A stretch of 5,737 nucleotides of DNA. Origin: a bacterium (GTDB lineage: Bacteria; JAMCPX01). The stretch spans positions 1 through 5,737 of the forward strand of contig JAJYYW010000110.1 in the NCBI GenBank assembly GCA_021800575.1, given 5' to 3'. The notes under the pieces were generated by a model, which did no database searches, was not told the origin of the DNA, and saw only the letters and a list, made by a program, of their open reading frames with translations. This document shows positions 5,535 to 5,737 of this stretch, in pieces. Positions within the stretch are counted from its first letter, which is position 1. Each line of letters starts with the position of its first letter. The position numbers and the translations under genes were made by a program.

Positions 5535-5737
5535 TTAAAATTTGACCTTCGGCACCTTCTGTGCATTCTCCGTTGCCTTGAAATAAACTTCCTTGGGTTC
5601 GTAATGGAGAAAACCGGCTATTATGTTGGTCGGAAAACTCTTGACCGCAACGTTGTATGCCATAACGGCATTGTTGTATCTGCGCCGCTCGACAGCTATC
5701 CTGTTTTCGGAACCTGCCAGTTCATCCATCAACCGGT
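5535..5737 (-). CDS. lemA: LemA family protein, C-terminal part (5' end outside the window)
   Basis: The last 66 residues and the stop codon of a LemA-family protein. The family signature is clear: ELAGSENRIAVERRRYNNAV, then MAYNVAVKSFPTNIIAGF, ending in the usual short tail with aromatic/acidic residues and PKVKF. The frame continues upstream through RLM to the window edge, so the leucine codon TTG at 5730-5732 is internal and not a start. Full-length LemA proteins are near 190 aa, with an N-terminal membrane anchor followed by a helical bundle exposed outside the cytoplasmic membrane; only the end of the bundle is seen here. Function in bacteria is poorly defined; it is often found beside TPM-domain/YgcG-like proteins. 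It has its own terminator, so it is probably not co-transcribed with the downstream operon. Confidence 0.9.
   Translation of the reverse strand, partial: RLMDELAGSENRIAVERRRYNNAVMAYNVAVKSFPTNIIAGFLHYEPKEVYFKATENAQKVPKVKF

Noticed and set aside
1..5737. CRISPR arrays, tRNA/rRNA genes, insertion sequences or attachment sites
   Set aside because: No regularly spaced repeats, cloverleaf, rRNA-like stretch, transposase or terminal inverted repeat was seen on either strand by reading; no computational scan was available.

Overview
The window holds a tightly packed, single-strand gene cluster from a Gram-negative bacterium; every gene I can support lies on the minus strand. The gene content suggests a deltaproteobacterium-like lineage (Desulfobacterota or Myxococcota in the broad sense, possibly Nitrospirota). 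The pointers are paired PATAN/DUF4388 proteins, a GAF plus NtrC-like AAA+ plus Fis-type HTH protein, a lipoprotein and a Sec-exported TPR protein. Base composition looks close to 50% GC. This placement is inferred from gene families, not from a phylogenetic marker.

Layout in the direction of transcription (high to low coordinates): (1) the 3' end of a lemA-family gene (5535-5737, cut by the window edge), closed by an intrinsic-terminator-like hairpin at 5487-5513. (2) An intergenic region of about 235 bp with a weak sigma70-like promoter candidate (5392-5420). (3) A run of at least six genes: a signal-peptide TPR protein with two hydrophobic C-terminal segments (4619-5299); a degenerate-FHA/GAF/AAA+/Fis-HTH protein (2973-4619); a small lipoprotein with one PKD/Ig-like domain (2567-2971); two paralogous cytoplasmic PATAN (DUF4388) proteins (1390-2550 and 73-1386); and the first 27 codons of another gene (1-83). 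The junctions are a 1-nt stop/start overlap, a 1-nt gap, a 16-nt gap, a 3-nt gap and an 11-nt overlap, so the run is almost certainly one translationally coupled operon. I see no terminator or internal promoter in it.

How they may work together (inference): the exported TPR/membrane protein and the lipoprotein would be the envelope part. The FHA/GAF/AAA+ protein would be a sensory or regulatory ATPase. The two PATAN proteins would be cytoplasmic signalling adaptors. PATAN domains in cyanobacterial PatA/PixE-type regulators are tied to pattern formation and type IV pilus phototaxis, so a surface-behaviour or motility-signalling role is plausible but unproven.

Two points stand out. The AAA+ domain keeps the Walker A and the PPLRER region of NtrC-type activators but has lost the GAFTGA loop, the Walker B glutamate and the sensor II arginine. 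It is therefore unlikely to be a normal sigma54 activator. In both PATAN proteins the helical insert is a tandem pair of 24-residue 'RLGxxL...' repeats that closely resembles the c-di-GMP-binding MshEN motif. The whole set reads as a little-described envelope-to-cytoplasm signalling module.
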